Part shown: positions 26,101 through 37,800 of the stretch, piece after piece | Layout of the letters: each line of letters starts with the position of its first letter | Numbering within the stretch: position 1 is the first letter of the stretch | Origin: Aristolochia californica | Lineage: Eukaryota; Streptophyta; Magnoliopsida; Piperales; Aristolochiaceae | Direction of reading: 5' to 3' | Assembly (NCBI GenBank): GCA_029961685.1 | Contig: JARWKL010000008.1 | Location: forward strand, 30,009,619-30,073,618 | Length of the DNA: 64,000 bases | Position numbers and translations under genes: made by a program | Notes under the pieces: generated by a model | Database searches by the model: none | What the model saw: the letters and a program-made list of their open reading frames with translations, nothing else | Told to the model about the DNA's origin: nothing

Positions 26101-28660
26101 AGTGTTGCTGTATATAAGAATTTAAATCAATAAAAAATGTAAATAAAGAAAATTTATTCACACACAAAAAATGAACACAAAAGTTTTGTTATACAAATTT
26201 GGGAAATTCCACTAGTTCAAACCTAATAGCTCGGAATTTTATAAGAAATAGATTTTTCTACCCATGTTTTAAAAAATGGATACGCATGCTTGAAACATGT
26301 TAAAGATGCAAATGACCTATGGATCCAAACCTTATAAAGAGAATAACAATAAATTCTCAACTGAACATGCAATGGGATATTTACCTGAGTCAAACAAGCC
26401 ATTATGTTTCTCATTTACAAAAAGCTAACCTCAAGATCATAGATGATTGCAAAGTGAATTATCATGTGTAATGGGCTATATTTTTTTAAGGAATGACTAA
26501 TGGATTGGGAGTCGAAAAATTACTGAAGTTTTTTTTAATTATCTCGCTCTAAATTTGTGCATTGTGCATTTCCTTTATAAATGTATATTTTTTTCTTAAA
26601 TCAAAACTTGAATTTTCACTTTCCCTTCATCTCATAAACAAAAAAAAGACATAAAAGGCAAATAGATCACAACACAATGAAAATTTTATAGTTTATGTCT
26701 GGAAAAAATTTAAAGCAATAAACAGTTGTAAGTAAAGAAAATTTATTCACACACCACAAATGAACACAAAACTTTTGTTATCCAAGTTTGGGTAATTCAA
26801 CTAGTGCAACCCTAATTGCTCGGAATTTTATAAGGAAGAGATTTTTTTACACATGTTTTAAAATATGGATATGAATGCTTGAAACATGTTAAAGATGCAA
26901 ATGACCTATGGATTCATACCTTTTAAAGAGAATAACAATAAATTCTCAAGTGAACGTGCGGTGGGATATTTACCCGAGTCAGACAAGCCATTACTTCGCC
27001 CATTTACAAAAAGTTGACCAAACTATCATAGATTATTGTAAAGTAATTTATCATGCGGAACGGGCTATATTTTTGTAAGGAATGACTTCTGGATTGGGAG
27101 TATACACTAACTTAAAAAACCCCTGCCTCCCCCTTTTCTTGACGATCGCAAACCCTGATACGTAAAAACTAAAAATAGTTTACAATCTCTAAAAATTACT
27201 GACACTTTTTGGAATTATCTCTCTCTACATTTGTGCATTGTGCAGTTCCATTTTAGATGTACGCTTTTTTCTTAAATCAAAACTTGAGTTTTTACTTTCC
27301 CTTCATCTCATAAACAAAAAAAAAGAGATAAAAGGCAAATAGATCACAACAAAAAGAATATTTTCGAGTTTATTTAAGGAAAGAATTTAAAGCAATAAAG
27401 AAATGTAAGTAAAGGAAATTTACTCACACACGACAAATGAACACAAAAGTTTTGGTGTCCAAGTTTGGGAAATTCCACTAGTTCAAGCTTTTGCTCGGAA
27501 TTTTATAACAAAGTGATTTTTGTAGTCATGTTTTAAAAAATCCATATGCATGCGAGAAAAATGTTAAAGATGTAAACGAAATATGAATCCAAACCTTTTA
27601 TAGTGAATAACATTAAATTCTAAAGTGAACGTGCGGTGGGATATTTACCTGAGTCAAACAAGCCATTATTTTGCCCATTTACAAAAAGCTGACCTAACGG
27701 TCATAGATGATTGCACAGTGATTTACCTTGTGTAATGGACTATATTTTTGTATGGAATGACTAATGGATTGGGAGTCAACACTCAGTTAAAAATCCCCAG
27801 CCTCCCCCATTTCCCAACGATTGCAGAACCTGATATATAAAAAGTAAAAAGAGTTTACATTCCCTAAAAATTATAGAAACTTTTTTGAATTATCTCTCTC
27901 TACATTTGTGCATTGTGAATTTCCAATTTAGTTCAATACTTTTTTCTTAAATCAAAACTTTAATTTTCACTCTCCCTTCATCTGGTAAACAGAAAAAAAG
28001 ATAAAAGGAAAATAGATCACAACAAAATCAAAATTCTAGAGTATAAGTATGGAAAGAATTCAAAACAATAAAAAAATGTAAGCAAAAAAAATTTATTGAC
28101 ACACCACATATGAACACAAAATTTTTGTCATCCAAATTTGGGAAATTCCACTAGTTCAACCCTAATAGCTCGGAATTTTATAAGAAAGAGACTTATCTAC
28201 ACATGTTTTAAAAATTAGAAATGCATGCTTGAAACACGTAAAAGATGCAAATGACCTATGGATCCAAACCTTTTAAAGAGAATAACATTAAATTCTCTAG
28301 CGAACGTGCAGTGGGATATTTACCTGGGTCAAACAAGCCATTATTTTGCCCATTTACAAAAAGTTGACCTAACGATCATAGATGATTGCTAAGTGATTTA
28401 TCAAGTGTAACGAGCTTTTTTTTTAAAGGAATGACTAATGGATTAGGAGTCAACACTCAGTTAAAAACTCCCTGCCTCCCCTTTTTCCCGACGATTGAAG
28501 AACTTTATATATAAAATCTAAAAAGAGTTTACAATCCTTAAAAATTAAAGACACTTTTCTGAATTATCTCTCTCTACATTTGTCCATTGTGCATTTCCAA
28601 TTTAGACATATACTTTTTTCTTAAATCAAAACTTGAATTTTCACTTTCCCTTCATCTCGT
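26101..28660 (+). repeat. Plain monomer tract with one internal deletion
   Basis: Monomers with anchors at 26387, 26976, 27651 and 28326. The unit 26387-26975 is 589 bp because GGGAGTC joins directly to GAAAAATTACTG near 26511-26520. About 86 bp are lost, covering the C-rich tract and the TATA-like element. The other units are full length. No gene is visible. Confidence 0.88.
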
Positions 28661-28669
28661 AAAAATAAA

Positions 28670-31600
28670 AAAGAGATAAAAGGCAAATAGATAACAAAAA
28701 AATGAAAATTGTAGAGTATAAGTATGGAAAGAATTTAAAGCAATAAACAATTGTAAGTCAAAAAAATATTCACACACCACAAATGAACACAAAAGTTCTG
28801 TTATCCAAGTTTTGGAAATTCCACTAGTTCAACCCTAATAGCTCGGAATTTTATTTGAAAGAGATTTTTTTACACATGTTTTAAAAAATAGATATGTATG
28901 ATTGAAACATGTTAAAGATGCAAATGACCTATGGATCCAAACCTTTTAAAGAGAATAACATTAAATTCTCAAGTGAACGTACAGTGGGAAATTTTCCCGA
29001 GTCAAACAAGCCATTATTTCGCCCATTTACAAAAAGCAGACCTAACTGTTATACATGATTGTAAAGTGATTTATCATCCGTAACGGGCTATATTTTTTTA
29101 AGGAATTACTTATGGATTGGGAGTCAAATCTCAGTAAAAAACCCCCCGCCTCCCCCTTTTCCCGACGATTGAAGAACTTGATATACAAAAACTTAAAATA
29201 GTTTACAATCCCTAAAAATTACAGACACTTTTTTGAATTATCTTTCTCTACATTTTTGCATTGTGAATTTCCAATTTAAATGTATAATTTTTTCTTAAAT
29301 CAAAACTTGAGTTTTCGCTTTCCCTTCATCTCGTAAAGACAAAAAAAAAGTTAAAAGACAAATAGATCACAACAAAAAGAAAAATTTATAGTTTATGTAT
29401 GGAAAGAATTTAAAGCACTAAAAAATGTAAGTAAATAAAATATATATTGACACAACACAAATTAACACAAAATTTTTGTTATCCAAGTTTGGGAAATTCA
29501 ACAAGTTCAACCCGAATAGCTTAGAATTTTATACGGAACAGATTTTTCTACACATGTTTTAAAAAATAGATATGCATGCTTGAAACCTAATAAATAAAAA
29601 CTAAAAAAGATTTTACAATCCCTAAATATTAGAGACACTTTTTGGAATTATCTCTCTCTACATTTGTGCATTGTGCATTTCCATTTTATATGTATGCTTT
29701 TTTCTTAAATCAAAAATTGAGTTTTCACTTTCCCTTCATCTCGTAAACAAAAAAAAAAGATAAAAGGAAAATAGATCACAACCAAATGAAAATTTTAGAG
29801 TATAAGTATGGAAAGAATTTCAAGCAATAAAAAAATTTAAGCAAAGAAAATTTATTCACACACCACAAATGAACACAAAATTTTTGTTATCAAAGTTTGG
29901 GAAATTCCACTAGTTCAACCCTAATAGCTCGGAATTTTATTAGAAAGATATTTTTCTACACATGTTTTAATAAATGGATATGCATTCTTGAAACATTTAA
30001 AATATGCAATTGACCTATGGATCCAAACCTTTTCAAGAGAATAACATTAAATTCCCAAGTGAACGTGCGGTGGGATATTTTCCCGAGTCAAACAAGCCAT
30101 TATTTTGCCCATTTACAAAAAATTACCTAACGATCATACATGATTGCAAAATGATTTATCATGTGTAACGGGCTATATTTTTGTAAGGAATGACTAATGG
30201 ATGAGGAGTCGACACTCAGTTAAAAACCCTCGCCTCCCCCTTTTCCCGACGATTGAAAATTTTTATATAAAAACTAAAAAGAGTTTACAATCCCTAAAAA
30301 TTATAGGCACTTTTCTGAATTATATCTCTCTACATTTGTCCATTGTGCATTTCCAATTTAGATGTATACTTTTTTCTTAAATCAAAACTTGAGTTTTCAC
30401 TTTCCCTTCATCTCGTAAACAAAAAAAGAGATAAAAGGCAAATAGATCACACCAAAATGAAATTTTTAGAGTATAAGTATGGAAATAATTTAAAGAAATA
30501 AACAAGTGTAAGTAAAGAAAATTTATTCACACACCACAAATGAACACAAAAGTTGTTATCCAAGTTTTGGAAATTGCACTTGTTCAACCCTAATAGCTTG
30601 GAATTTTATATGAAAGAGATTTTTCTGCACATGTTTTAAAAAATGGATATGCATGCTTAAAACATGTTAAAGATACAAATGACCTATGGATCCAAACCTT
30701 TTAAAGAGAATAACATTAAATTCTCAAGTGAACGTGCGGTGGGATATTTACCCGAGTCAAACTAGCCATTATTTTGCCCATTTAAAAAAAACAGACCTAG
30801 CTATCATAGATGATTGTAAACTGATTTATCATGCGTAACGGGCTATTTTTTTTCTAGGAATGACTTACGAATTGGGAGTCAACAATCAGTTAAAAATATG
30901 CTGCCTCCCCCTTTAACCGACGATTGCGGAACCTGATATATAGAAAGTAAAAAGAGTTTACAATGCCTAAAAGCATTTTTTGGAATTATCTCTCTTCACA
31001 TTTGTGCATTGTGCATTTCCATTATACATGTATACTTTTTTCTTAAATCAAAACTTGAGTTTTCACTTTCTCTTCATCTCGCAAACAAAAAAATGAGATA
31101 AAAGGCAAATAGATCACAACAAAATGAAAATTTTAGAATTTATGTATGGAAAGAATTTCAAGAAATCAACAAATATAAGTAAAGAATATTCATTTACACA
31201 CCACAAATGAACACAAAAGTTTTGTTATCCAAGTTTGGGAAATTCCACTAGTTCAACCCTAATAGCTCGGAATTTTATAAGAAAGAGATTTTTCAACACA
31301 TGTTTTAAAAAATGAATATGCGTGCTTGAAACATGTTAAAGATTTAAATGACCAATGGATCCAAACCTTTTAAAGAGAATAACATTAAATTCTCAAGTGA
31401 ACATGCCGTATGATATTTACCCAAGTCAAACAAACCATTATTTTGGCCATTTACAAAAAGCTGACCTAACGATCATAGATGATTGTAAAGTGATTTACCA
31501 TGCGTAACGGACTATATTTTTGTAAGGAATGACTTAAGGAATAGGAGTGAACACTCAGTTAAACATCCCCCGCCTCCCCCTTTTCCCGACAATTGCAAAC

Positions 31601-32430
31601 CTGATATATGAAAACTAAAAGGAATTTACAATCCCTAAAAATTATAGACACTTTTTAGAATTATCTCTCTCTACATTTGTACATTGTGCATTTCCATTTT
31701 AGATGTATACTTTTTTCTTAAAACAAAACTTGAGTTTTCACTTTCCCTTTACCTCGTAAGCAAAAAATGAGACAAAAAGAAAATAGATCACAACAAAAGG
31801 ATAATTTTAGAGTTTATGTATGGAAAGAATTTAAAGCAATAGAAAATGTAAGTTAAGAAAATTTATTCACACACCACAAACGAACAAAAAAGTTTTGTTA
31901 TCCAAGTTTGGGAAAATTCCACTAGTTCAACCCTAATAGCTTGGAATTTAATAAGAAATAGATTTTTCCACATGATTTTAAAAATTGTATATGCAAGCTA
32001 GAAACATGTTATGCAAATGACCTATGGATCAAAACCTTTTAAAGCGAATAACATTAAATTTTCAAGTGAATGTGCATTAGGATATTTAACCTAGTCAAAC
32101 AAGCCATTATTTTGCCTATTTACAAAAAGCTGACCTAACGATCATAGATGATTATAAACTGATTTATCATGCGTAAAGGGCCATATTTTTGTAAAGAATG
32201 ACTTATGGAATCTGATTCAAAACTTAGATAAAAATCCCTCGCCTCCCCCTTTTCCTGACGATTGCAGAACCTAATCCATTACTAAAAAGAGTTTACAATC
32301 GCTAAAAATTACGTACACATTTTGGAATTATTTCTCTCAACATTTGTGCATTGTTAATTTCCCTTTTAGATGTATACTTATTTCTTAAATCAAAACTTGA
32401 GTTTTCACTTTCCCTTCATCTCGTAAACAA
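28670..32430 (+). repeat. 3.75-kb segmental tandem duplication, copy A
   Basis: This block of about 5.6 monomers is followed directly by a second copy (32431-36150). Diagnostic variants recur at an offset of 3,764-3,782 bp: GTAGAGTATAAGTATGG near 28710 and 32474; ATTGTAAGTCAAAAAA near 28751 and 32515; GTACAGTGGGAAATTTTC near 28979 and 32743; and the partial-monomer fusion GAAACCTAA near 29582 and 33349. Further ones are CACTTGTTCAACCC near 30577 and 34351, CAATCAGTTAAAAATATG near 30883 and 34658, and GGAATAGGAGTGAACACTC near 31539 and 35320. Both ends fall at the same monomer phase, in the CATCTCGTAAAC/AGAGATAAAAGG region, as unequal exchange would leave them. End positions are good to about 50 bp. 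Confidence 0.9.
29578..29592. repeat. Partial-monomer fusion (copy A), about 264 bp lost
   Basis: ATGCTTGAAACC joins directly to TAATAAATAAAAAC. The left side is the dyad region and the right side is the TATA-like region of the next monomer. About 264 bp with the anchor and C-rich tract are missing. The join shares AAC. The same fusion is present in copy B (33341-33360), so it arose before the 3.75-kb duplication. Confidence 0.9.
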
Positions 32431-33340
32431 AAAAAAGAGATAAAAGGTAAATAGATAACAAAAAAATAAAAATTGTAGAGTATAAGTATGGAAAGAATTT
32501 AAAGCAATAAACAATTGTAAGTCAAAAAATTATTCACACACCACAAATGAACACAAAAGTTTTGTTATCCAAGTTTTGGAAATACCACTAGTTCAACCCT
32601 AATAGCTCGGAATTTTATTTGAAAGAGATTTTTTTACACATGTTTTAAAAAATGGATATGCATGATTGAAACATGTTAAAGATGCAAATGACCTATGGAT
32701 CCAAAACTTTTAAAGAGAATAACATTAAATTCTCAAGTGAACGTACAGTGGGAAATTTTCCTGAGTCAAACAAGCCATTATTTCGCCCATTTACAAAAAG
32801 CAGACCTAACAATCATACATGATGGTAAAGTGATTTAACATCCGTAACGGGCTATATTTTTGTAAGGAATTACTTATGGATTGGGAGTCAACTCTCAGTA
32901 AAAAAACCCCCGCCTCCCCCTTTTCCCGACGATTGAAGAACTTGATATACAAAAACTAAAAATAGTTTACAATCCCTAAAAATTACAGACACTTTTTTGA
33001 TTTATCTTTCTCTACATTTTTGCATTGTGCATTTCCAATTTAAATGTATACTTTTTTCTTAAATCAAAACTTGAGTTTTCGCTTTCCCTTCATCTCGTAA
33101 AGACAAAAAAAAAAGATAAAAGGCAAATAAATCACGACAAAAAGAAAAATTTATAGTTTATGTATGGAAATAATTTAAAGCAATAAAAAAATGTAAGTAA
33201 AGAAAATATATATTGACACACCACAAATTAACACAAAATTTTTGTTATCCATGTTTGGAAAATTCAACAAGTTCAACCCTAATAGCTTAGAATTTTATAC
33301 GGAAGAGATTTTTCTACACCTGTTTTAAAAAATAGATATG

Positions 33341-33360
33341 CATGTTTGAAACCTAACAAA
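33341..33360. repeat. Partial-monomer fusion (copy B)
   Basis: ATGTTTGAAACC joins to TAACAAATAAAAAATAAA, the same breakpoint as at 29578-29592 with a few later substitutions. It supports common descent of the two 3.75-kb copies. Confidence 0.88.
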
Positions 33361-35637
33361 TAAAAAATAAAAAAGAGTTTACAATCTCTAAATATTAGAG
33401 ACACATTTTGGAATTATCTCTCTCTACATTTGTGCATTGTGGATTTCCATTTTATATCAATGCTTTTTTCTTAAATCAAAAATTGAGTTTTCACTTTCCC
33501 TTCATCTCGTATACAAAAAAAAAAGAAGAAAAAAGGCAAATAGATCACAACCAAATGAAGATTTTAGAGTATAAGTATGGAAAGAATTTCAAGCAATAAA
33601 AAAATATAAGCAAAGAAAATTTATTCACAGACCACAAATGAACACAAAATTTTTGTTATCAAAGTTTGGGAAATTCCACTAGTTCAACCCTAATAGCTCG
33701 GAATTTTATTAGAAAGATATTTTTCTACACATGTTTTAATAAATTGATATGCATTCTTGAAACATGTAAAATATGCAATTGACCTATGGATCCAAACCTT
33801 TTAAAGAGAATAACATTAAATTCCCAAGTGAACGTGGGGTGGGATATTTTCCCGAGTCAAACGAGCCATTATTTTGCCCATTTACAAAAAACTTACCTAA
33901 CGATCATAGATGATTGCAAAGTGATTTATCATGTGTAATGGGCTATATTTTAGTAAGGAATGACTAATGGATGAGGAGTCAACACTTAGTTAAAAACCCC
34001 CCTGCCTCCCCCTTTTCCTGATGATTGAAAAATTTTATATAAAAACTAAAAAGAGTTTACAATCCCTAAAAATTATAGTCACTTTTCTAAATTATATCTC
34101 TCTACATTTTTCTATTGTGCATTTCCAATTTAGATGTATACTTTTTTCTTAAATCAAAACTTGAGTTTTCACTTTCCCTTCATCTCGTAAACAAAAAAAA
34201 GAGATAAAAGGCAAATAGATCACCCCAAAATGAAAATTTTAGAGTATAAGTATGGAAAGAATTTAAAGCAATAAACAAGTGTAAGTAAAGAAAATATATT
34301 CACACACCACAAATGAACACATAAGTTGTTATCCATGTTTTGGAAATTGTACTTGTTCAACCCTAATAGCTTTGAATTTTATATGAAAGTGATTTTTCTG
34401 CACATGTTTTAAAAAATGGATATGTATGCTTAAAACAAGTTAAAGATACAAATGACCTATGGATCCAAACCTTTTAAAGAGAATAACATTAAATTCTCAA
34501 GTGAACGTGCGGTGGGATATTTACCCGAGTCAAACTAGCCATTATTTTGCCCATTTACAAAAAGCAGACCTAGCTATCATAGATGATTGTAAACTGATTT
34601 ATCATGCGTAACGGGCTATTTTTTTTTGCTAGAAATTACTTACGGATTGGGAGTCAACAATCAGTTAAAAATATGCCTCCTCCCCCTTTACCCGACGATT
34701 GCTGAACCTGATATATAGAAACTAAAAAGAGTTTACAATCCCTAAAAATTACAAGAATTTTTTGGAATTATCTCTCTTTACATTTGTGCATTGTGCATTT
34801 CCATTTTAGATGTATACTTTTTTCTTAAATCAAAACTTGAGTTTTCACTTTCTCTTCATCTCACAAACAAAAAAATGAGATAAAAGGCAAATAGATCACA
34901 ACAAAATGAAAATTTTAGAATTTATGTATGGAAAGAATTTAAAGCAATAAACAAATATAAGTAAAGAATATTCATTTAAACACCACAAATGAATATAAAA
35001 GTTTTGTTATCCAAGTTTGGGAAATTCCAGTAGTTATACCCTATTAGCTCGGAATTTTATAAGAAAGAGATTTTTCAACACATGTTTTAAAAAATGAATA
35101 TGCGTGCTTGAAACATGTTAAAGATTTAAATGACCAATGGATCCAAACCTTTTAAAGAGAATAACATTAAATTCTCAAGTGAACGTGCGGTAGGATATTC
35201 ACCCAAGTCAAACAATCCATTATTTTGCCCATTTACAAAAAGCTGACCTAACGATCATGGATGATTGTAAAGTGATTTACCATGCATAACGGAATATATT
35301 TTTTAAAGGAATGACTTGAGGAATAGGAGTGAACACTCAGTTAAACATCCCCCGCCTCCCCCTTTTCCCGACGATTGCAAACCTGATATATAAAAACTAA
35401 AAGGAGTTTACAATCCCTAAAAATTATAGACACTTCTTAGAATTATCTCTCTCTAAATTTGTACATTGTGCATTTCCATTTTAGATGTATACTTTTTTCT
35501 TAAAACAAAACTTGAGTTTTCACTTTCCCTTTACCTCGTAAACAAAAAAAGAGACAAAAACCAAATAGGTCACAACAAAAGGAAATTTTTAGAGTTTATG
35601 TATGGAAAGAATTTAAAGCAATAGCAAATGTAAGTTA

Positions 35638-35648
35638 AGAGAATTTCC
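35638..35648. repeat. Deletion private to copy B, about 54 bp
   Basis: GTAAGTTAAGAGAATTTCC joins the GTAAGT segment directly to the TTCCACTAGTTC segment. The TTATTCACACACCACAAATG stretch and the following AAGTTTTGTTATCC are missing. The unit 35205-35823 is 619 bp. The matching unit in copy A (31423-32091) is intact at 669 bp. Confidence 0.87.
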
Positions 35649-36150
35649 ACTAGTTCAAACCTAATAGCTTGGAATTTAATAAGAAATAGATTTTTCTACA
35701 TGTTTTGAAAAATTATATATGCAAGCTAGAAACATGTTAAAGATGCAAATGACCTATGGATCAAAACCTTTTAAAGTGAATAACATTAAATTCTCAAGTG
35801 AATGTGCATTAGGATATTTAATCGAGTCAAAGAAGCCATTATTTTGCCTATTTACAAAAAGTTGACCTGACGATCATAGATGATTGTAAACTGATTTATC
35901 ATGCGTAAAGGGCCATATTTTTGTAAGGAATGATTTATGGATTCCGATTCAAAACTTAGATAAAAATCCCTCGCCTCCCCCTTTTCCCGACAATTGCAGA
36001 ACCTGATCCATTACTAAAAAGAGTTTACAATCGCTAAAAATTACTTACACATTTTGGAATTATTTCTCTCAACATTTGTGCATTGTTAATTTCCCTTTTA
36101 GATGTATACTTTTTTCTTAAATCAAAACTTGAGTTTGCACTTTCCCTTCA

Positions 36151-37800
36151 TCTCGCAAACAAAAAATGGGATTAAAGGTAAATAGATCACAACAAAATTA
36201 AAATTTAGAGTATATGCATGCAAAGAATTTAAAACATTAAAAAAATGTTGGTAAAGAAAATTTATTCGCACACCACAAATGAACACAAAAGTTATGTTCT
36301 CCAAGTTTGGGAAATTCCACTTGTTCATCTCTAATAGTTCGGAATTTTATAAGAAAGATTTTTTCGACACATGTTTTAAAAAATGGATATGCGTGCCGGA
36401 AACATGGTAAAGATGCAAATGACCTATGGATGCAAACTTAAAGAGAATAACATTAAATTCCCAATTGAACGTGCGGCTGAATATTTACTCGAGTCAAACA
36501 AGCCATTATTTTGCCCATTAACAAAAAACTGACCAAACAATCATAGATGATTGTAAAGTGATTTATCTTGTGTAACTGGCTATATTTTTGTAAGAAATGA
36601 CTTATGGATTGGGAGTCAATACTCAGTTAAAAATCCCCTGCTTCCCCCTTTTCCTGTCGATTGTAGAACCTGATATATAAAAACTAAAAAGAGGTTACAA
36701 TCCCTAAAATTTGTGAACACGTTTTGGAATTATCTCTCTCTACATTTGTGCATTGTGAATTTCCCTTTTAGATGTATACCTTTTTTCTTAAATGAAAACT
36801 TGTGTTTTCACTTTCCCTTCATCTCACAAACAAAAAAAAGAGATAAAAGGAAAATAGATCTCACAAATTGAAAATTTTAGAGTTTATGTATGGAAGAATT
36901 TAAAGCAATTAACAAATGTAAGTAGATAAAATTTATTCACACACCACAAATGAACACAAAAGCTTTGTTCTCGAATTATAGGAAATTCCACTAGTACAAC
37001 CCTAATAGCTCGGAATTTTATAAGTAAGAGATTTTTCTACACATGTTTTAAAAAATGGATATGCATGCTTGAAGCATGTTTAAGATGCAAATGGCCTATG
37101 GATCCAAACCTGTTAAAGAGAGTAACATTAAATTCTCCAGTGAACGTGAGGAGGGATATTTACCCTAGTCAAACAAGCAATTAATTTGCCCATTTACAAA
37201 ACCCTGACCTAACGATCATAGATGATTGTAAAATTATTTATCATGTGTAACGGGCTATATTTTTGTAAGGAATGACTTATGGATTGGGAGTCAACACTCA
37301 GTTAAAAATCCCCCGCCTCCCCCTTTTCCCGACGATTGCAGAACTAGATATCTAAAAACAGAAAGAGTTTACAATCCCTAAAAATTACAGACACTTTTTG
37401 GAATTATCTCTCTCTAAATTTTGGCATTGTGCTTTTCCATTTTAGATGTATACTTTTTTCTAAAATCAAAACTTGAGTTTTCACTTTCCCTTCATCTCGC
37501 AAACAAAAAAAAGAGATAAAAGGCAAATAGATCACAACAAAATGAAAATTTTAGAGTTTATGTATGGAAAGAATTTAAATTAATAAAAAAAAGTAAGTAA
37601 AGAAAATTTATTCACTCACCACAAATGAACACAAAAGTTTTTTTATCCAAGTTTGGGAAATTCCACCAATTCAACCCTAATATCTCAGAATTTTATAAGC
37701 AAGAGATTTTTCTACACATGTTTAAAAAAATGTATACGCATTCTTGAAACATGTTAAAGATGCAAATGACCTATGGATCCAATCCTTTTAAATGGAATAA
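36151..37800 (+). repeat. Plain monomer tract
   Basis: Two and a half ordinary monomers (anchors 36491 and 37166) lie between the end of the 3.75-kb duplication and the trimeric block. The spacing is 667-675 bp. No gene or insertion is visible. Confidence 0.9.

Larger units (their letters stand above)
32431..36150 (+). repeat. 3.75-kb segmental tandem duplication, copy B
   Basis: Second copy of 28670-32430, with the same order of monomers, the same private substitutions and the same fusion at 33341-33360. In the stretches I compared by eye the copies agree at roughly 95-97%, clearly closer than typical neighbouring monomers. Copy B has its own deletion of about 54 bp near 35638-35648, absent from copy A, so that loss came after the duplication. 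The block ends with the rare GATCCATTACTAAAAAG variant (36006), which has its partner near 32275. Confidence 0.9.

Noticed and set aside
31980..32020. Small deletion in the dyad region (ACATGTTATGCAAATG)
   Set aside because: Only about 7 bp are missing compared with the usual ACATGTTAAAGATGCAAATG. This is ordinary indel noise.
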